Shown: positions 1 to 9,935, counted from the first letter of the stretch. The stretch: DNA of 64,000 bases from Tannerellaceae bacterium (GCA_021201295.1 JAJQFE010000069.1:1-64000), one strand, 5' to 3'. Numbers and translations are program-made. The notes: generated by a model from the sequence alone, not told the origin.

Positions 1-53
1 AGAGCATAACCTTGCCAAGGTTAGGGTCGCGGGTTCGAATCCCGTCTTTCGCT
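1..53 (+). tRNA. tRNA-Gly (GCC), 3' part only
   Basis: This is the 3' part of a tRNA whose 5' end lies before the window. The anticodon arm is TAACC-TTGCCAA-GGTTA (7-23), with anticodon GCC at 14-16, which reads glycine codons GGC and GGU. The T arm is at 29-45 with loop TTCGAAT. The 3' acceptor strand CTTTCGC (46-52) and discriminator T53 follow. No CCA is encoded, because CTC comes next. The matching 5' acceptor strand would be GCGAAAG, outside the window. Confidence 0.95.
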
Positions 54-63
54 CTCTGACAGA

Positions 64-103
64 TACAAAAGCCAGTTTAGAAATAAGCCGGCTTTTGTAT
101 GTA
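64..103 (+). terminator. Hairpin terminator after tRNA-Gly
   Basis: A perfect inverted repeat, TACAAAAGCC (64-73) and GGCTTTTGTA (90-99), with a 16-nt loop, starts 11 bases after the tRNA. It is followed by an AT-rich stretch rather than a long T run. Its position suggests it ends the tRNA transcript; that role is inferred. Confidence 0.6.
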
Positions 104-199
104 TATAAACCCGGAAATATCCTATTCTTTTTCTATCCCTATCCTCTTTCCGTAAGAGGTTTTTCCGCTGCATCCGAAATCCATCCATCGTTTGTAGTA

Positions 200-262
200 A
201 AAGGGTGTACCCTTTCCATAGAATTGACGCACCTTTTTTAGGAAAAGGATGCATCCTTTTTT
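200..262. repeat. Two adjacent palindromes
   Basis: The first dyad has 6-bp arms, AAAGGG and CCCTTT, around the loop TGTA (200-215). The second is a perfect 18-bp palindrome, AAAAGGATGCATCCTTTT (243-260), followed by two more T. Each could form a small hairpin or act as a protein-binding site. No gene lies between them. The function is unknown; a terminator for transcription from either side is the simplest reading. Confidence 0.5.
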
Positions 263-452
263 AAGGTATATTCTTCTATTTTCTTATGTATAGTGTATAG
301 GCCCATAAGAAAATCTTTAAGGATATATAAAAGTGTTAGCTGAGGTGAGTTCTTCAAACTTCTGTCGGTTCTAAAAGAGATTAAAAGTTAAATTCTTAAA
401 CCTGCTACCCTGAGAAAAAGTTATATGAATAGTAACTTTAAAATTTAAAGAC

Positions 453-746
453 ATGGCACACGACTATTTAATTCATAGCAATGAGGTTCATTTAATTAAC
501 CGGGAAGAAATTCATAAAGCCATTACTCAGATGATCGATACATTGCATGTAGCCGCTGGTTCGACAGACGGATTTGACATATATAAAGTGGTCGAAAGTT
601 ATTTTACAGATCTGGATAAAAGGCATGAGATAAATGAATTGTTAAACATACCCCAGGATGTGGAATATTATGCTGAGGAAGGATGCGAATGCCAGACAGA
701 AAATGCAGAGATAGAAAATAATACAGACAACCAGTTCTATTTCTGA
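453..746 (+). CDS. Hypothetical protein, 97 aa
   Basis: I do not recognise this small soluble protein. It has no signal peptide and no membrane segment. The N-terminal two thirds look alpha-helical and amphipathic (about residues 15-65). The C-terminal tail is strongly acidic and rich in Asn and Gln, with a Cys-x-Cys pair near residue 76. The ATG start at 453 gives a plausible N terminus, but there is no clear Shine-Dalgarno site, which is normal in this phylum. The reading frame ends in TGA followed directly by TAA. It stands alone, flanked by intergenic sequence. That it is a real gene is supported by coherent length and composition only. Confidence 0.6.
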   Translation: MAHDYLIHSNEVHLINREEIHKAITQMIDTLHVAAGSTDGFDIYKVVESYFTDLDKRHEINELLNIPQDVEYYAEEGCECQTENAEIENNTDNQFYF

Positions 747-902
747 TAAAAGTAATAAAATACGTTTCGAATGCTATTCCGGTAAAAAGATTCTTTTATC
801 TAAATAAAAACAGCAAACCATTTAAATGAATTAAAAGATCATTCAGATGGTTTATTAGGATTAAAAGAGGTAATACATACACCTGAATCCAGTAGCATAC
901 AC

Positions 903-933
903 AAAAAAAGGCTGGCTTTTTCGAGCCGGCCTT
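903..933 (-). terminator. Rho-independent terminator of rpsA
   Basis: A hairpin with 10-bp arms, AAGGCTGGCT (908-917) and AGCCGGCCTT (924-933), contains one G-T pair and a 6-nt loop. Read on the minus strand it is followed by a run of seven T (903-909, partly in the stem). It starts 22 bases after the rpsA stop codon. Confidence 0.88.
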
Positions 934-954
934 CTCTATGAGTAAATACTATTA

Positions 955-2748
955 TTATTTACCTGAAAGTTTTTCTTTCAAAGCTGCCAGTTCTTCGATA
1001 TCACCTAAAGTAGTTTTTTCTACTGATCCTGATACCATAGAAGAGCCTTTATCTTCTTTTTTACGTTTGGAAGAAGCTTTCTTTTTACCTGCAGCCTCTT
1101 TCTTAGCACTCTTTTGTTCATCTTCATGGATGCGGCTATGAGAAAGAATAATGCGTTTTGCCTCTTTGTTGAATTCAATTATTTTGAACTGCAATTTTTC
1201 ATCAACAACAGCTTGTGATCCATCTTCTTTTATCAAATGTTTCGGAGTTGCGAAACCTTCCACACCATACGGTAAAGAGATTACTGCACCTTTATCCAAT
1301 ACTTCAATGATCGTTCCTTCATAGATAGATCCTACGGTAAAGATCGTTTCGAATACATCCCATGGATTTTCTTCCAATTGTTTGTGGCCTAAGCTCAAAT
1401 GACGGTTTTCTTTATCGATTTCCAGCACCTGAACTTCAATCTCTGCACCGATCTGAGTGAATTCATTTGGGTGTTTGATCTTTTTAGTCCATGACAGGTC
1501 AGAAATGTGGATCAGCCCATCCACTCCTTCTTCGATTTCTACGAATACACCAAAGTTCGTGAAGTTACGTACCTTAGCGGTATGTTTAGAACCTACAGGG
1601 AAACGGGATTCAATATCTTCCCATGGATCAGCTTTCAATTGTTTGATACCTAATGACATCTTACGTTCGTCACGGTCCAAAGTCAGGATCACCGCTTCGA
1701 TTTCATCTCCTACTTTCATGAAATCCTGTGCACTGCGTAAGTGCTGAGTCCAGGACATTTCAGAAACATGGACCAACCCTTCAACACCCGAAGTAATTTC
1801 AATAAATGCACCGTAGTCAGCCATTACCACAACTTTCCCTTTTACTTTGTCGCCCACTTTCAGTTCAGCATCCAAAACACCCCATGGATGTGGAGTTAAT
1901 TGCTTCAGCCCTAAAGCGATCCGTTTCTTTTCATCGTCAAAGTCCAGAATAACCACATTGATCTTCTGATCCAGTTGAACGATCTCTTCCGGATGAGAAA
2001 CACGTCCCCATGAAAGGTCTGTGATGTGGATCAAACCATCTACACCACCCAGGTCGATGAATACACCGTAAGAAGTGATGTTTTTAACAGTTCCTTCCAA
2101 TACCTGTCCTTTTTCCAGTTTAGAGATAATATCTTTCTTCTGTTGTTCAAGTTCTGCTTCAATAAGCGCTTTGTGAGATACAACAACATTTTTGGATTCC
2201 TGATTGATTTTTACAATCTTGAACTCCATTGTCTTACCTACAAACACATCATAGTCCCGGATAGGCTTAATGTCGATCTGTGAACCTGGTAAGAATGCTT
2301 CAATACCAAATACGTCTACGATCATACCACCCTTCGTACGACATTTGATGTAACCTTTGATAATTTCGTCTTTTTCAAGCGCTTCGTTTACACGGTCCCA
2401 TGAACGTGTAGCACATGCTTTTTTGTGAGAAAGGATTAATTGTCCTTTTTTGTCTTCCTGGCTTTCGATGTATACTTCTACTTCGTCGCCCACTTTAAGA
2501 TCCGGATTGTAACTAAATTCAGACATAGGTACAATACCGTCTGATTTGAAACCGATGTTTACCACAACCTCACGTTTGTTCATTGTAGTCACCGTTCCCA
2601 TAACTACTTCTTTGTCCTTAACGGTATTTAAAGTTTCGTCATACGTTTTTACAAGGTCGTCCTTGCTTACATCACTGTAAGAATCTCCTTTTTCATAGGA
2701 ATCCCAGTTGAAATCTTCAACCGGAGCAATGTTTTTTAAATTTCCCAT
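955..2748 (-). CDS. rpsA: 30S ribosomal protein S1
   Basis: This is ribosomal protein S1, which helps bring mRNA to the 30S subunit. That matters in Bacteroidota, where Shine-Dalgarno sites are weak. The 597-residue protein contains consecutive S1 (OB-fold) domains from about residue 45 to 535. The repeated signature G-x-V-x-G-V-D-G-L-I-H-x-S-D-L-S-W is seen three or four times (for example VEGLVHVSEMSW and VDGLIHISDLSW). A Lys/Ser-rich tail follows from about 540 to 575. An acidic, Asp/Tyr-rich N-terminal extension precedes the first domain. The gene is monocistronic: a consensus bacteroidete promoter lies about 75 bases upstream and a strong terminator follows. Confidence 0.97.
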   Translation of the reverse strand: MGNLKNIAPVEDFNWDSYEKGDSYSDVSKDDLVKTYDETLNTVKDKEVVMGTVTTMNKREVVVNIGFKSDGIVPMSEFSYNPDLKVGDEVEVYIESQEDKKGQLILSHKKACATRSWDRVNEALEKDEIIKGYIKCRTKGGMIVDVFGIEAFLPGSQIDIKPIRDYDVFVGKTMEFKIVKINQESKNVVVSHKALIEAELEQQKKDIISKLEKGQVLEGTVKNITSYGVFIDLGGVDGLIHITDLSWGRVSHPEEIVQLDQKINVVILDFDDEKKRIALGLKQLTPHPWGVLDAELKVGDKVKGKVVVMADYGAFIEITSGVEGLVHVSEMSWTQHLRSAQDFMKVGDEIEAVILTLDRDERKMSLGIKQLKADPWEDIESRFPVGSKHTAKVRNFTNFGVFVEIEEGVDGLIHISDLSWTKKIKHPNEFTQIGAEIEVQVLEIDKENRHLSLGHKQLEENPWDVFETIFTVGSIYEGTIIEVLDKGAVISLPYGVEGFATPKHLIKEDGSQAVVDEKLQFKIIEFNKEAKRIILSHSRIHEDEQKSAKKEAAGKKKASSKRKKEDKGSSMVSGSVEKTTLGDIEELAALKEKLSGK

Positions 2749-2823
2749 TCTTTAATTGTTAATACTAAGATTTCTTTTAATTAATAAGTTAGACATTATA
2801 TTGTCATTCTCAAAAAGCGGAGG

Positions 2824-2853
2824 CAAAGGTAATGCTTTTTTCTGATTTTCAAA
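2824..2853 (-). promoter_or_regulatory. rpsA promoter, bacteroidete type
   Basis: On the minus strand the sequence reads TTTG (2853-2850), an 18-nt spacer, then TACCTTTG (2831-2824). This matches the known Bacteroidota -33 TTTG and -7 TAnnTTTG elements. It would start transcription roughly 65-70 bases before the rpsA ATG. Confidence 0.75.
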
Positions 2854-2864
2854 TGTTTTAGCAT

Positions 2865-2894
2865 AAAAAACAGGGTTTTTAAGCCCTGTTTTTT
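2865..2894. terminator. Orphan symmetric terminator-like hairpin
   Basis: Perfect 11-bp arms, AAAAAACAGGG (2865-2875) and CCCTGTTTTTT (2884-2894), surround an 8-nt loop, so each strand ends in T6. It lies upstream of the rpsA promoter and no gene ends here on either strand. It may insulate the rpsA promoter or be left from a lost gene. Confidence 0.6.
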
Positions 2895-3106
2895 ATATAA
2901 TTTCCTCCTGATGTTTCTTTCCTGAATATGGAATCCAATCCCAGTTAAAGCAACTCCATACTACCTCATGGACACAGGAATTCCGTACAGGTTACCACTT
3001 GCCGGAATAAAAATAAATTTATTTTTTTGAGTAGAAGTTGTAACCTGAGAAAAACTATTGCGTCCAATAGACAAACAGAATAATTAATCTTTAAAAGTTT
3101 ACGACC

Positions 3107-3550
3107 ATGCTGAATTTTCTTACCGTCCCTTTAATAGTAGGGATTATATGTGCAGGAATATATGGGCTTTTTGAATTATTTGTCCGCAAAAACGAATGGT
3201 TGGCAATTATCAAAAAGACAGGTGACAAATCACATTCTTTGCTTCCGGAAGGAAAACCATGTTTATCCCAAGACATAACCAGGTTTTCTTTTAGTTCTTT
3301 AAAAGCCGGTTGTTTATTAACCAGAATAGGGTTAGGATTATTGGTCGGATTTATTATCAATACGTCTCTTGCCTATTCATGGGGTACCGGATACGGGCAG
3401 GAGTGGAATCGCTGGTTCCACAGTGAGATGGCAGGTACTGCCTATGGCGCTTCCGTATTATTTTTCGGAGGAATAGGATTAATCGTTGCTTTTGTGATCG
3501 AATTGAAATTATCTAAAACCGATAAGGATTCAGCAGAGCAACAGAACTAA
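3107..3550 (+). CDS. Small membrane protein, DUF6249-like
   Basis: A 147-residue inner-membrane protein with three predicted membrane segments: residues about 3-22, 68-85 and 112-131. The first segment is followed by a basic cytoplasmic stretch (FVRKNEWLAIIKK), then a polar loop. The pattern of one N-terminal helix, a charged R/K-x-E-x-x-x-x-I-x-K motif and two Gly-rich helices resembles the DUF6249 family and the protein at 15244-15612 in this window. The family assignment is tentative. It appears to be monocistronic and is followed by a strong bidirectional terminator. Its function is unknown. Confidence 0.75.
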   Translation: MLNFLTVPLIVGIICAGIYGLFELFVRKNEWLAIIKKTGDKSHSLLPEGKPCLSQDITRFSFSSLKAGCLLTRIGLGLLVGFIINTSLAYSWGTGYGQEWNRWFHSEMAGTAYGASVLFFGGIGLIVAFVIELKLSKTDKDSAEQQN

Positions 3551-3565
3551 ATCCAGTAGAGTATA

Positions 3566-3607
3566 ACAAAAGGGACTGTCGTAAAGATAGCCCCTTTTGT
3601 TTTTTTA
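3566..3607. terminator. Bidirectional terminator
   Basis: The hairpin pairs ACAAAAGGG (about 3566-3574) with CCCTTTTGT (3592-3600), extended by CTGTC with GATAG near the loop. T runs follow on the plus strand (3601-3606). It lies between two convergent genes ending at 3550 and 3621 and probably serves both. Confidence 0.8.
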
Positions 3608-3620
3608 TAACCCGTAAAGA

Positions 3621-4262
3621 TTATAAATAAAGTTCTCCGAAAAACTCCGGACAGTGAAAATCAGGTGAAGGTAGATCGATTGGGCTCCAGCTTAAATAAT
3701 GAGGTGCATCTGTATCATCTGCACACTTGTAAAAATTACCTACTATTTTCTCAGGTAAATTTTTCGGATCCAATCCCATTAATTCTAACGGGATACAAAC
3801 GACCAGTTCCCATGAAAAGACTCCACGTTTTTCCTGAAATGGTTTGTGCTCTAATGTAGTATACCGGCGGATAGTCAGGTATTCATCCTGCGATAATGTC
3901 TGTTTGATATCACGTGATTGTCTGTGTGCAGCATCACAGGTACCAATACAGTTGAATTCAAAATTCATGTACTCAGGATCATCTACCTTTTTCATGAAAA
4001 ATTCAACACAACTGTCATTATGCACCGGTGAATTATCTGTATCATAGACCGCCTTCAAAGAATTACCTCTGACAAAATAGCGGATATACAGATTTACATC
4101 AGTACGGGCAATATCAAACGCAACAATAGGCTTATACGAATATTCACTCCAATTAACAGCCTCAATGTACTCCCGACATGCCCTGTTCTCTAATAAATAG
4201 CCTACGGACGAAAGATCCAACACATCCAGGGTTACTAAATACGGAATTTTGAGCTTCTTCAT
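3621..4262 (-). CDS. CBM9-like carbohydrate-binding protein, 213 aa
   Basis: The protein looks like a stand-alone carbohydrate-binding module family 9 (DOMON-like) beta-sandwich. Recognisable features are the strand motif NDSCVEFFM near residue 82, YMNFEFNCIGTC near residue 98, and a C-terminal stretch with LSWSPIDLPSPDFH and a terminal FGELYL. There is no signal peptide, so a cytoplasmic place is suggested, which is unusual for a sugar-binding module. Start ATG at 4262. It follows the LysE-type gene with a 13-base gap on the same strand, so the two may be co-transcribed. The ligand is unknown. Confidence 0.8.
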   Translation of the reverse strand: MKKLKIPYLVTLDVLDLSSVGYLLENRACREYIEAVNWSEYSYKPIVAFDIARTDVNLYIRYFVRGNSLKAVYDTDNSPVHNDSCVEFFMKKVDDPEYMNFEFNCIGTCDAAHRQSRDIKQTLSQDEYLTIRRYTTLEHKPFQEKRGVFSWELVVCIPLELMGLDPKNLPEKIVGNFYKCADDTDAPHYLSWSPIDLPSPDFHCPEFFGELYL

Positions 4263-4275
4263 ATTATTTTGAAAT

Positions 4276-4923
4276 TTATAATAATGGTAGTTGGTAGTAA
4301 AATGTAAGAAGCACTGATAGAGCGCCTAAGACCGAAAGGATTATAATAATAGAACCCACCATTCGATTTAACATCCATATCCCCCGGACATTGAACCACC
4401 GTCTAACTTTTGAAACTATATAGGTAATACCGAACCACCACGATAAAGCACCCAGTCCGATACTAAAAATCCCTCCAACTAACATAAGAACTGAATATTC
4501 TGGTAAAATAAAACCAAACCGTGCAAATAAACTAATATATAGTAATACAATTAATATATTACTAAATGTCAGGAGAAATGCTGTAATAAAATCCTGCGTA
4601 TATGACAATTTGTTTTCCCTTTGCTTCTTCAGTATTTTTACCGGATTGATATTAAAAATATAAAATCCGAAAAAACCTAACAGAATGCTTCCCATTAGCT
4701 GGAGGGGGGCCTGGTTAGCTTCTACAAAATTTACTACTACCCCAATACCAAGGCAAGTCAAAGCTGCATATATTATATCAGACAGAGTTGCTCCTAAACC
4801 GGTAATAAAACCATGCCAGCGACCTTTATTTAACGTTCTTTGTATACAGAGCATACCTATCGGGCCCATCGGGGCGGACACAAGTATGCCAATAATAAGT
4901 CCTTTACTAAACAATTCCAGCAT
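4276..4923 (-). CDS. LysE/RhtB-family exporter
   Basis: A polytopic membrane protein of about 215 residues with six hydrophobic segments. The N-terminal KGLIIGILVSAPMGPIGMLCIQRTL contains the P-x-G-P motif typical of the LysE translocator superfamily (amino-acid and small-molecule exporters). A longer frame begins at 4965. I prefer the ATG at 4923 because the family motif then starts at the usual distance from the N terminus and the 14 extra residues look non-native. The substrate cannot be told from the sequence. It may be co-transcribed with the CBM9-like gene downstream. Confidence 0.85.
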   Translation of the reverse strand: MLELFSKGLIIGILVSAPMGPIGMLCIQRTLNKGRWHGFITGLGATLSDIIYAALTCLGIGVVVNFVEANQAPLQLMGSILLGFFGFYIFNINPVKILKKQRENKLSYTQDFITAFLLTFSNILIVLLYISLFARFGFILPEYSVLMLVGGIFSIGLGALSWWFGITYIVSKVRRWFNVRGIWMLNRMVGSIIIILSVLGALSVLLTFYYQLPLL

Positions 4924-4965
4924 CAATTTTATCCCTGCACTTAAAATTCCTGCACAAAGATACAC

Positions 4966-5355
4966 TCAAATATATATAAAAAATGCAGAAAACTAAAAAT
5001 GCACTTAAATCTCTCTAATAAAAGCCCCTAATCCGATCAAAAGAACCGTTTTTTCATTAAAATCATTAAAAAATCACTTGCTTACCAGTCCGGACTTTTC
5101 TTTTAAATTCTCATTTTCCCAAACTTTTTTTACTTTTTTAAGTCTTATTTTCACACCCTGAATACGCTCCACTACATTTTTTATAAATCTTTCTCCCTAT
5201 TTTTTTACCTATCCGAAACAGACTCTACGGGAAAAAGGAAGAATTATGATTTTGTACCAATAATTTGAAGTTTAATTAAGGAGTTGTGGCTATCTTTGTA
5301 ACTCAATTTGAGGGGTATCCCATAACTTTTTGAAATCTATCAATAAATCAACAAT
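4966..5355. other. Intergenic region upstream of purL
   Basis: A 390-base AT-rich divergent spacer between the LysE-type exporter and purL. Besides the purL promoter at its right end I see T-rich tracts (about 5120-5220) but no gene. I find no sign of a purine riboswitch, whose conserved junction pattern I looked for and did not see. Confidence 0.6.
5264..5298 (+). promoter_or_regulatory. purL promoter, bacteroidete type
   Basis: TATCTTTG at 5291-5298 matches the TAnnTTTG -7 element. A TTTG at 5264-5267 is a possible -33 element, although the 23-nt spacing is longer than usual. The start codon of purL follows 57 bases later. Confidence 0.6.
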
Positions 5356-8300
5356 ATGATTCTATTTTTCAAATCCTCAACGAAAACCGTACTTGCAGTG
5401 GAGGCTGCTCAATCTTTTTCTCCGGAAGAGATCCAAAAATTGATCTGGTTATTTAGTAACGCCACACTTGTAGAGTCGGAAAAACTGGAAGGATGGTTTG
5501 TAGGCCCACGCCGGAAAATGATTACACCCTGGAGTACCAATGCCGTGGAAATTACCCAGAACATGGGTCTGACAGGAATTTCACGGATCGAAGAATATTT
5601 TTCTGTCGCTTCAGCAGAAGCAGAACATGATCCAATGCTGCAACGGATCTATCAGGGACTGGATCAATCTATATTTACTATTCACAAAGAACCGGACCCT
5701 ATCCTCTATATTGAGGATATTGCAGCTTACAATGATCAGGAGGGTCTTGCCTTAAGTGAAGATGAGGTAGATTACCTGAATGAGATCAGTGAAAAACTGA
5801 ATCGTAAACTTACCGATAGTGAGGTCTATGGATTTGCCCAGGTAAATTCAGAACATTGCCGTCATAAAATATTCGGAGATACTTTCATCATTGACGGAGA
5901 AGAAAAAGAAAGCTCTCTGTTCAATCTGATCAAAAAGACTTCCGCCGAGAATCCAAACAAATTAGTTTCTGCCTATAAAGATAATGTAGCTTTTAATGAA
6001 GGCCCGGTAGTAGAGCAGTTTGCTCCTCTGAGTGGGGATAAACCTGACTACTTTGCTATTAAAGATATTAAAACTGCGATCTCTCTAAAAGCAGAGACAC
6101 ATAACTTCCCGACCACTGTGGAACCGTTCAACGGGGCAGCAACCGGAACAGGAGGGGAGATCCGTGACCGGTTGGGCGGAGGAAAAGCCTCTTTACCTAT
6201 TGCCGGAACCGCTGTTTATATGACTTCTTATCCCCGGACAGAAGGTGCGCGGGAATGGGAAAAGATCCTGGATCCCCGTCCCTGGCTATACCAGACTCCG
6301 GAACAGATCCTGATCAAAGCATCTAATGGTGCATCTGACTTCGGAAATAAATACGGACAGCCCCTTATTTGTGGTTCACTCCTCACGTTTGAACATGAAG
6401 AAAACGGCAAACAATATGGGTATGATAAAGTAATCATGTTAGCCGGAGGAGTAGGTTATGCCAATATGCGGGATGCATTGAAAGGAGATCCAAAACCGGG
6501 AGAAAAAGTGGTAGTGATCGGTGGGGATAACTATCGGATTGGTATGGGTGGAGGAGCAGTCTCTTCTGTGGATACCGGACAATATACAAGCGGTATAGAG
6601 TTAAATGCCGTTCAGAGAGCCAATCCGGAAATGCAGAAACGTGCAGCCAATGTGATCCGTACTATTGCAGAATCCGACGAAAATCCGATCGTTTCTATTC
6701 ATGACCATGGTGCAGGAGGACATCTGAACTGCCTGTCTGAATTAGTAGAAGCAACGGGAGGGCACATTCATATGAGTAAACTGCCTGTTGGAGACCCAAC
6801 TCTTTCTGCCAAAGAGATTATCGGTAACGAAAGCCAGGAACGTATGGGCTTGCTGATAGAAGAAAAAGATGTAGAAAGGATTCAACGGATTGCAGAACGG
6901 GAACGGGCTCCGATGTATGTGGTCGGAGAAACAACCGGTGACATGGAATTTGTTTTTGAGCAGGCAGACGGGAAGAAACCGATCGATATCAAACTTGAAT
7001 ATATGTTTGGTAAACCACCTAAAACGGTGATGACTGACCATACCATCAAAGAAAACTATCAACCGGTGGTTTATAAAGAATCCGAATTGCATCACTATCT
7101 GGAAAATGTCCTACAATTAGAAGCTGTGGCCTGCAAGGATTGGTTAACCAATAAAGTAGACCGTTCCGTAACAGGGAAAATTGCCCGTCAGCAATGCCAG
7201 GGAGAGATTCAGTTACCACTAAGTGACCTGGGAGCAGTAGCATTGGATTATCGTGGCAAAGCCGGTATAGCTACTTCTATCGGGCATGCACCACAGGTAG
7301 CGATGATAGATGCTGCTGCCGGTTCCGTTATGGCAATAGCTGAATCATTAACCAATCTTGTATTTGCGCCTTTGACTGATAAACTGGACGGCGTATCCCT
7401 GAGTGCAAACTGGATGTGGCCTTGCAGGAATGAAGGAGAAGATGCCCGTTTATATACGGCTGTAGAAGCTGCTTCTGAGTTTGCAATCGGCCTGGGAATT
7501 AATATTCCGACAGGAAAAGACTCCCTCTCTATGACCCAAAAATATGGCGATAAAAAAGTAATCGCACCTGGAACAGTGATCATATCTGCCGGAGCAGAGG
7601 TAAGCAATGTTAGGAAAATTGTTTCTCCGGTACTGGTGAAGGATAAAAACACAGCTATCTATTATATTGATTTCTCTTTTGACACCTTAAAACTGGGAGG
7701 TTCTGCTTTTGCGCAAAGTCTTAACAGATTAGGAGAGGAAGCTCCTACCGTAAAAGATGTCAAATATTTCCGCGATGCATTCAATACGGTCCAGGAAGCT
7801 ATAGAAAATGATTTAATCCTGGCAGGACATGATATTTCTGCAGGTGGTATGATTACTGCTTTATTAGAAATGTGTTTTGCGAATGTGCAGGGTGGTCTGG
7901 AAGTAGATCTGGATCCAATCGGAACAGAAGATATGATCCGGATCCTTTTTGCTGAAAATCCGGGAATTCTGGTACAGGTAAAAGATAAAAAAACCTTCGA
8001 AAAACTGTTGAAGGAAAATGGAGTAGGGTTCGCAATGATCGCTAAACCAACTGATGAACGACATATATTAGTATCACAAAACGGTATCCAATACCATTTG
8101 GGTATTGACTATATGCGTGATGTGTGGTATGAATCCTCTTATAAATTAGATATCCGGCAAAGTGGTAGTATCTGCGCAGGAAATCGCTTTGAAAATTATA
8201 AGGTACAGCCTCTTGAATTTAAATATGGGAAGGATTTTACCGGCACACTTGCTTCATATGGCATTTCGGCAGACCGCCGTCAACCCACTGGAGTAAAAGC

Positions 8301-9045
8301 CGCTATTTTACGTAATAAAGGGACGAATGGAGAACGCGAAATGGCTTATACGCTGTATTTAGCCGGATTCGATGTGAAGGATGTCCATCTGACCGACCTG
8401 GCCAGTGGAAGAGAAACGCTGGAAGATGTTAACTTGATTGTTTTCTGCGGAGGGTTCTCTGACTCTGACGTATTAGGCTCAGCTAAAGGATGGGCTGCGG
8501 GAATTTTATTTAATGAAAAGGCTAAACAAGCTATTGATAATTTCTATGCCCGTAAAGATACACTTAGCTTAGGTATCTGTAACGGATGCCAGTTGATGGC
8601 GGAACTTGAATTACTCTATCCGGAGCATGAAGAAAAGCATAAGTTGTTGCATAATGATTCACACAAATTTGAGTCAGAGTTCGTTACACTGGAGATTCCT
8701 AAAAACAACTCCGTGATGTTAAGTTCTTTAAGTGGGACCAAATTAGGGGTCTGGGTTGCTCATGGAGAAGGTAAGTTCTCTTTCCCGTATGCAGAGAAAG
8801 AGTATCATGTGATTGCTAAATATAACCATGATGAATATCCTGCTAATCCCAACGGTTCTCCGTGGGCTGTTGCCGGAATATGTTCACAGGATGGCCGTCA
8901 TCTGTCTATGATGCCCCATCCCGAACGTGCCATTTTCCCCTGGCAGTGTGGATACTATCCTAATGACAGAAAAAATGATGAAGTCACTCCATGGATAGAA
9001 GCTTTTGTAAATGCCCGTAAATGGATAGAAGCCAATAAAAAATAA
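5356..9045 (+). CDS. purL: Phosphoribosylformylglycinamidine synthase
   Basis: FGAM synthase catalyses the fourth step of de novo purine synthesis, converting FGAR, glutamine and ATP to FGAM. At 1229 residues it is the long single-chain form, with the glutaminase fused at the C terminus. In order: an N-terminal PurS-like domain (to about 150), a linker with [14 protein letters not shown] (about 167-180), two PurM-like ATP-binding halves (about 200-960, including [19 protein letters not shown]), and a class I glutamine amidotransferase from about 990. The nucleophile Cys lies in GICNGCQ (C1075) and the His/Glu of the triad in MPHPE (H1188, E1190). It is transcribed alone from its own promoter and ends at a terminator. 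Confidence 0.98.
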   Translation: MILFFKSSTKTVLAVEAAQSFSPEEIQKLIWLFSNATLVESEKLEGWFVGPRRKMITPWSTNAVEITQNMGLTGISRIEEYFSVASAEAEHDPMLQRIYQGLDQSIFTIHKEPDPILYIEDIAAYNDQEGLALSEDEVDYLNEISEKLNRKLTDSEVYGFAQVNSEHCRHKIFGDTFIIDGEEKESSLFNLIKKTSAENPNKLVSAYKDNVAFNEGPVVEQFAPLSGDKPDYFAIKDIKTAISLKAETHNFPTTVEPFNGAATGTGGEIRDRLGGGKASLPIAGTAVYMTSYPRTEGAREWEKILDPRPWLYQTPEQILIKASNGASDFGNKYGQPLICGSLLTFEHEENGKQYGYDKVIMLAGGVGYANMRDALKGDPKPGEKVVVIGGDNYRIGMGGGAVSSVDTGQYTSGIELNAVQRANPEMQKRAANVIRTIAESDENPIVSIHDHGAGGHLNCLSELVEATGGHIHMSKLPVGDPTLSAKEIIGNESQERMGLLIEEKDVERIQRIAERERAPMYVVGETTGDMEFVFEQADGKKPIDIKLEYMFGKPPKTVMTDHTIKENYQPVVYKESELHHYLENVLQLEAVACKDWLTNKVDRSVTGKIARQQCQGEIQLPLSDLGAVALDYRGKAGIATSIGHAPQVAMIDAAAGSVMAIAESLTNLVFAPLTDKLDGVSLSANWMWPCRNEGEDARLYTAVEAASEFAIGLGINIPTGKDSLSMTQKYGDKKVIAPGTVIISAGAEVSNVRKIVSPVLVKDKNTAIYYIDFSFDTLKLGGSAFAQSLNRLGEEAPTVKDVKYFRDAFNTVQEAIENDLILAGHDISAGGMITALLEMCFANVQGGLEVDLDPIGTEDMIRILFAENPGILVQVKDKKTFEKLLKENGVGFAMIAKPTDERHILVSQNGIQYHLGIDYMRDVWYESSYKLDIRQSGSICAGNRFENYKVQPLEFKYGKDFTGTLASYGISADRRQPTGVKAAILRNKGTNGEREMAYTLYLAGFDVKDVHLTDLASGRETLEDVNLIVFCGGFSDSDVLGSAKGWAAGILFNEKAKQAIDNFYARKDTLSLGICNGCQLMAELELLYPEHEEKHKLLHNDSHKFESEFVTLEIPKNNSVMLSSLSGTKLGVWVAHGEGKFSFPYAEKEYHVIAKYNHDEYPANPNGSPWAVAGICSQDGRHLSMMPHPERAIFPWQCGYYPNDRKNDEVTPWIEAFVNARKWIEANKK

Positions 9046-9065
9046 GTATATATACTCTGCTGTTC

Positions 9066-9111
9066 ATAACCCTTTTAGAAGCCTCATTTTCTGAAAGGGT
9101 TATTATTTTTT
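9066..9111 (+). terminator. purL terminator
   Basis: Arms ATAACCCTTT (9066-9075) and AAAGGGTTAT (9094-9103) form a perfect 10-bp stem, extended inward by TAGAA with TTCTG. A T-rich tract with T6 follows (to 9111). Confidence 0.85.
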
Positions 9112-9143
9112 ATGTATCTTTACATCATAAACAGAGAATAAAA

Positions 9144-9911
9144 ATGACTGAGAAACCGCTGATATTAATCACCAACGATGATGGTGTTTGGGCTAAAGGT
9201 ATAAATGAATTAACTAACAGTTTAAAACAACTGGGTGAGGTAGTGGTATTTGCACCGGACGGACCCCGTTCCGGTATGTCGAGTGCGATTACCTCTTCTA
9301 TACCAATCAAATATACCTTATTAAAAAAAGAAAACGGGTTAACTATATATAGTTGTACTGGGACACCCGTTGATTGTGTCAAATTAGCTGTTAATGAAGT
9401 ACTTCACCGGCAGCCGGATCTATTGGTTTCCGGTATTAACCATGGGACGAATGTAGCAATCTGTGTAAATTATTCCGGTACTTTGGGAGCAGCTATAGAA
9501 GGATGCATATTTGATGTGCCTTCTATAGGAGTATCACTGACAGATCATTCCGCACATGCTGATTTTAGTGAAGCCTGTCGCTTAAGTAATCAATTAGCAG
9601 CACTGGTTCTGAAAAATGGACTTCCGAAAGGAACTTATCTCAACCTGAATGTACCGGATATACCTCAGGTCAAGGGGATAAAAGTCTGTCATCAGGCTGA
9701 CGGACGTTGGGTGAATGAATATATGTGTTCTGCTAATGCATCAGGTGAACCGGTTTATTGGTTAACCGGATCTTTTAAAAATACATATCCGGAAGATCAG
9801 GGAAATGATACATTAGCATTAGAAGAAGGATATGCTTCCTTAGTTCCCTGCAAGATCGACGTGACGAATTATAACTACATCGAACAATTAAAATCAATAA
9901 TCACAGAATAA
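9144..9911 (+). CDS. surE: 5'/3'-nucleotidase SurE
   Basis: SurE is a metal-dependent nucleoside-5'(3')-monophosphatase linked to stationary-phase survival. The 255-residue protein shows the N-terminal metal-binding motif TNDDG (D12, D13), then [11 protein letters not shown] (about residues 37-47), [11 protein letters not shown] (about 72-82) and SGINHGTN (about 95-102), all diagnostic of the family. Length is normal. A near-consensus -7 box, TATCTTTA, lies just upstream (about 9115). It forms an operon with lpxB 24 bases downstream, a common pairing in Bacteroidota. Confidence 0.96.
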   Translation: MTEKPLILITNDDGVWAKGINELTNSLKQLGEVVVFAPDGPRSGMSSAITSSIPIKYTLLKKENGLTIYSCTGTPVDCVKLAVNEVLHRQPDLLVSGINHGTNVAICVNYSGTLGAAIEGCIFDVPSIGVSLTDHSAHADFSEACRLSNQLAALVLKNGLPKGTYLNLNVPDIPQVKGIKVCHQADGRWVNEYMCSANASGEPVYWLTGSFKNTYPEDQGNDTLALEEGYASLVPCKIDVTNYNYIEQLKSIITE

Positions 9912-9935
9912 AGAGCAAGGGAGAAAGATCGTAGC

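Larger units (their letters stand above)
54..452. other. Intergenic region with stacked palindromes
   Basis: This 399-base stretch between the tRNA and the first gene holds the tRNA terminator and two further dyads (200-215 and 243-260). I see no credible gene. The only sizeable reading frame runs antisense into the tRNA and ends in the residues typical of a translated tRNA 3' half. The stretch from about 265 to 430 has no recognisable signal. TAACTTTA at 432-439 partly resembles a bacteroidete -7 box but lies very close to the next start codon. Confidence 0.6.
2749..3106. other. Divergent intergenic region: rpsA promoter and orphan hairpin
   Basis: This 358-base region separates the divergent rpsA and the membrane protein gene at 3107. 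It holds the rpsA promoter (2824-2853, minus strand) and a strong hairpin just upstream of it (2865-2894). From 2900 to 3106 I see no gene and no clear promoter for the plus-strand gene. Confidence 0.6.

Noticed and set aside
21..254. A 77-codon minus-strand frame across the tRNA end
   Set aside because: Its C terminus is simply the antisense translation of the tRNA T arm and acceptor; this is a familiar artefact.
4966..5355. A purine riboswitch upstream of purL
   Set aside because: The conserved junction and loop-loop sequences of the purine aptamer are not seen; only a consensus promoter is present.
7248..7652. A 134-codon minus-strand frame inside purL
   Set aside because: It is a shadow of the conserved PurL ATP-binding domain, with no start signal or known family.
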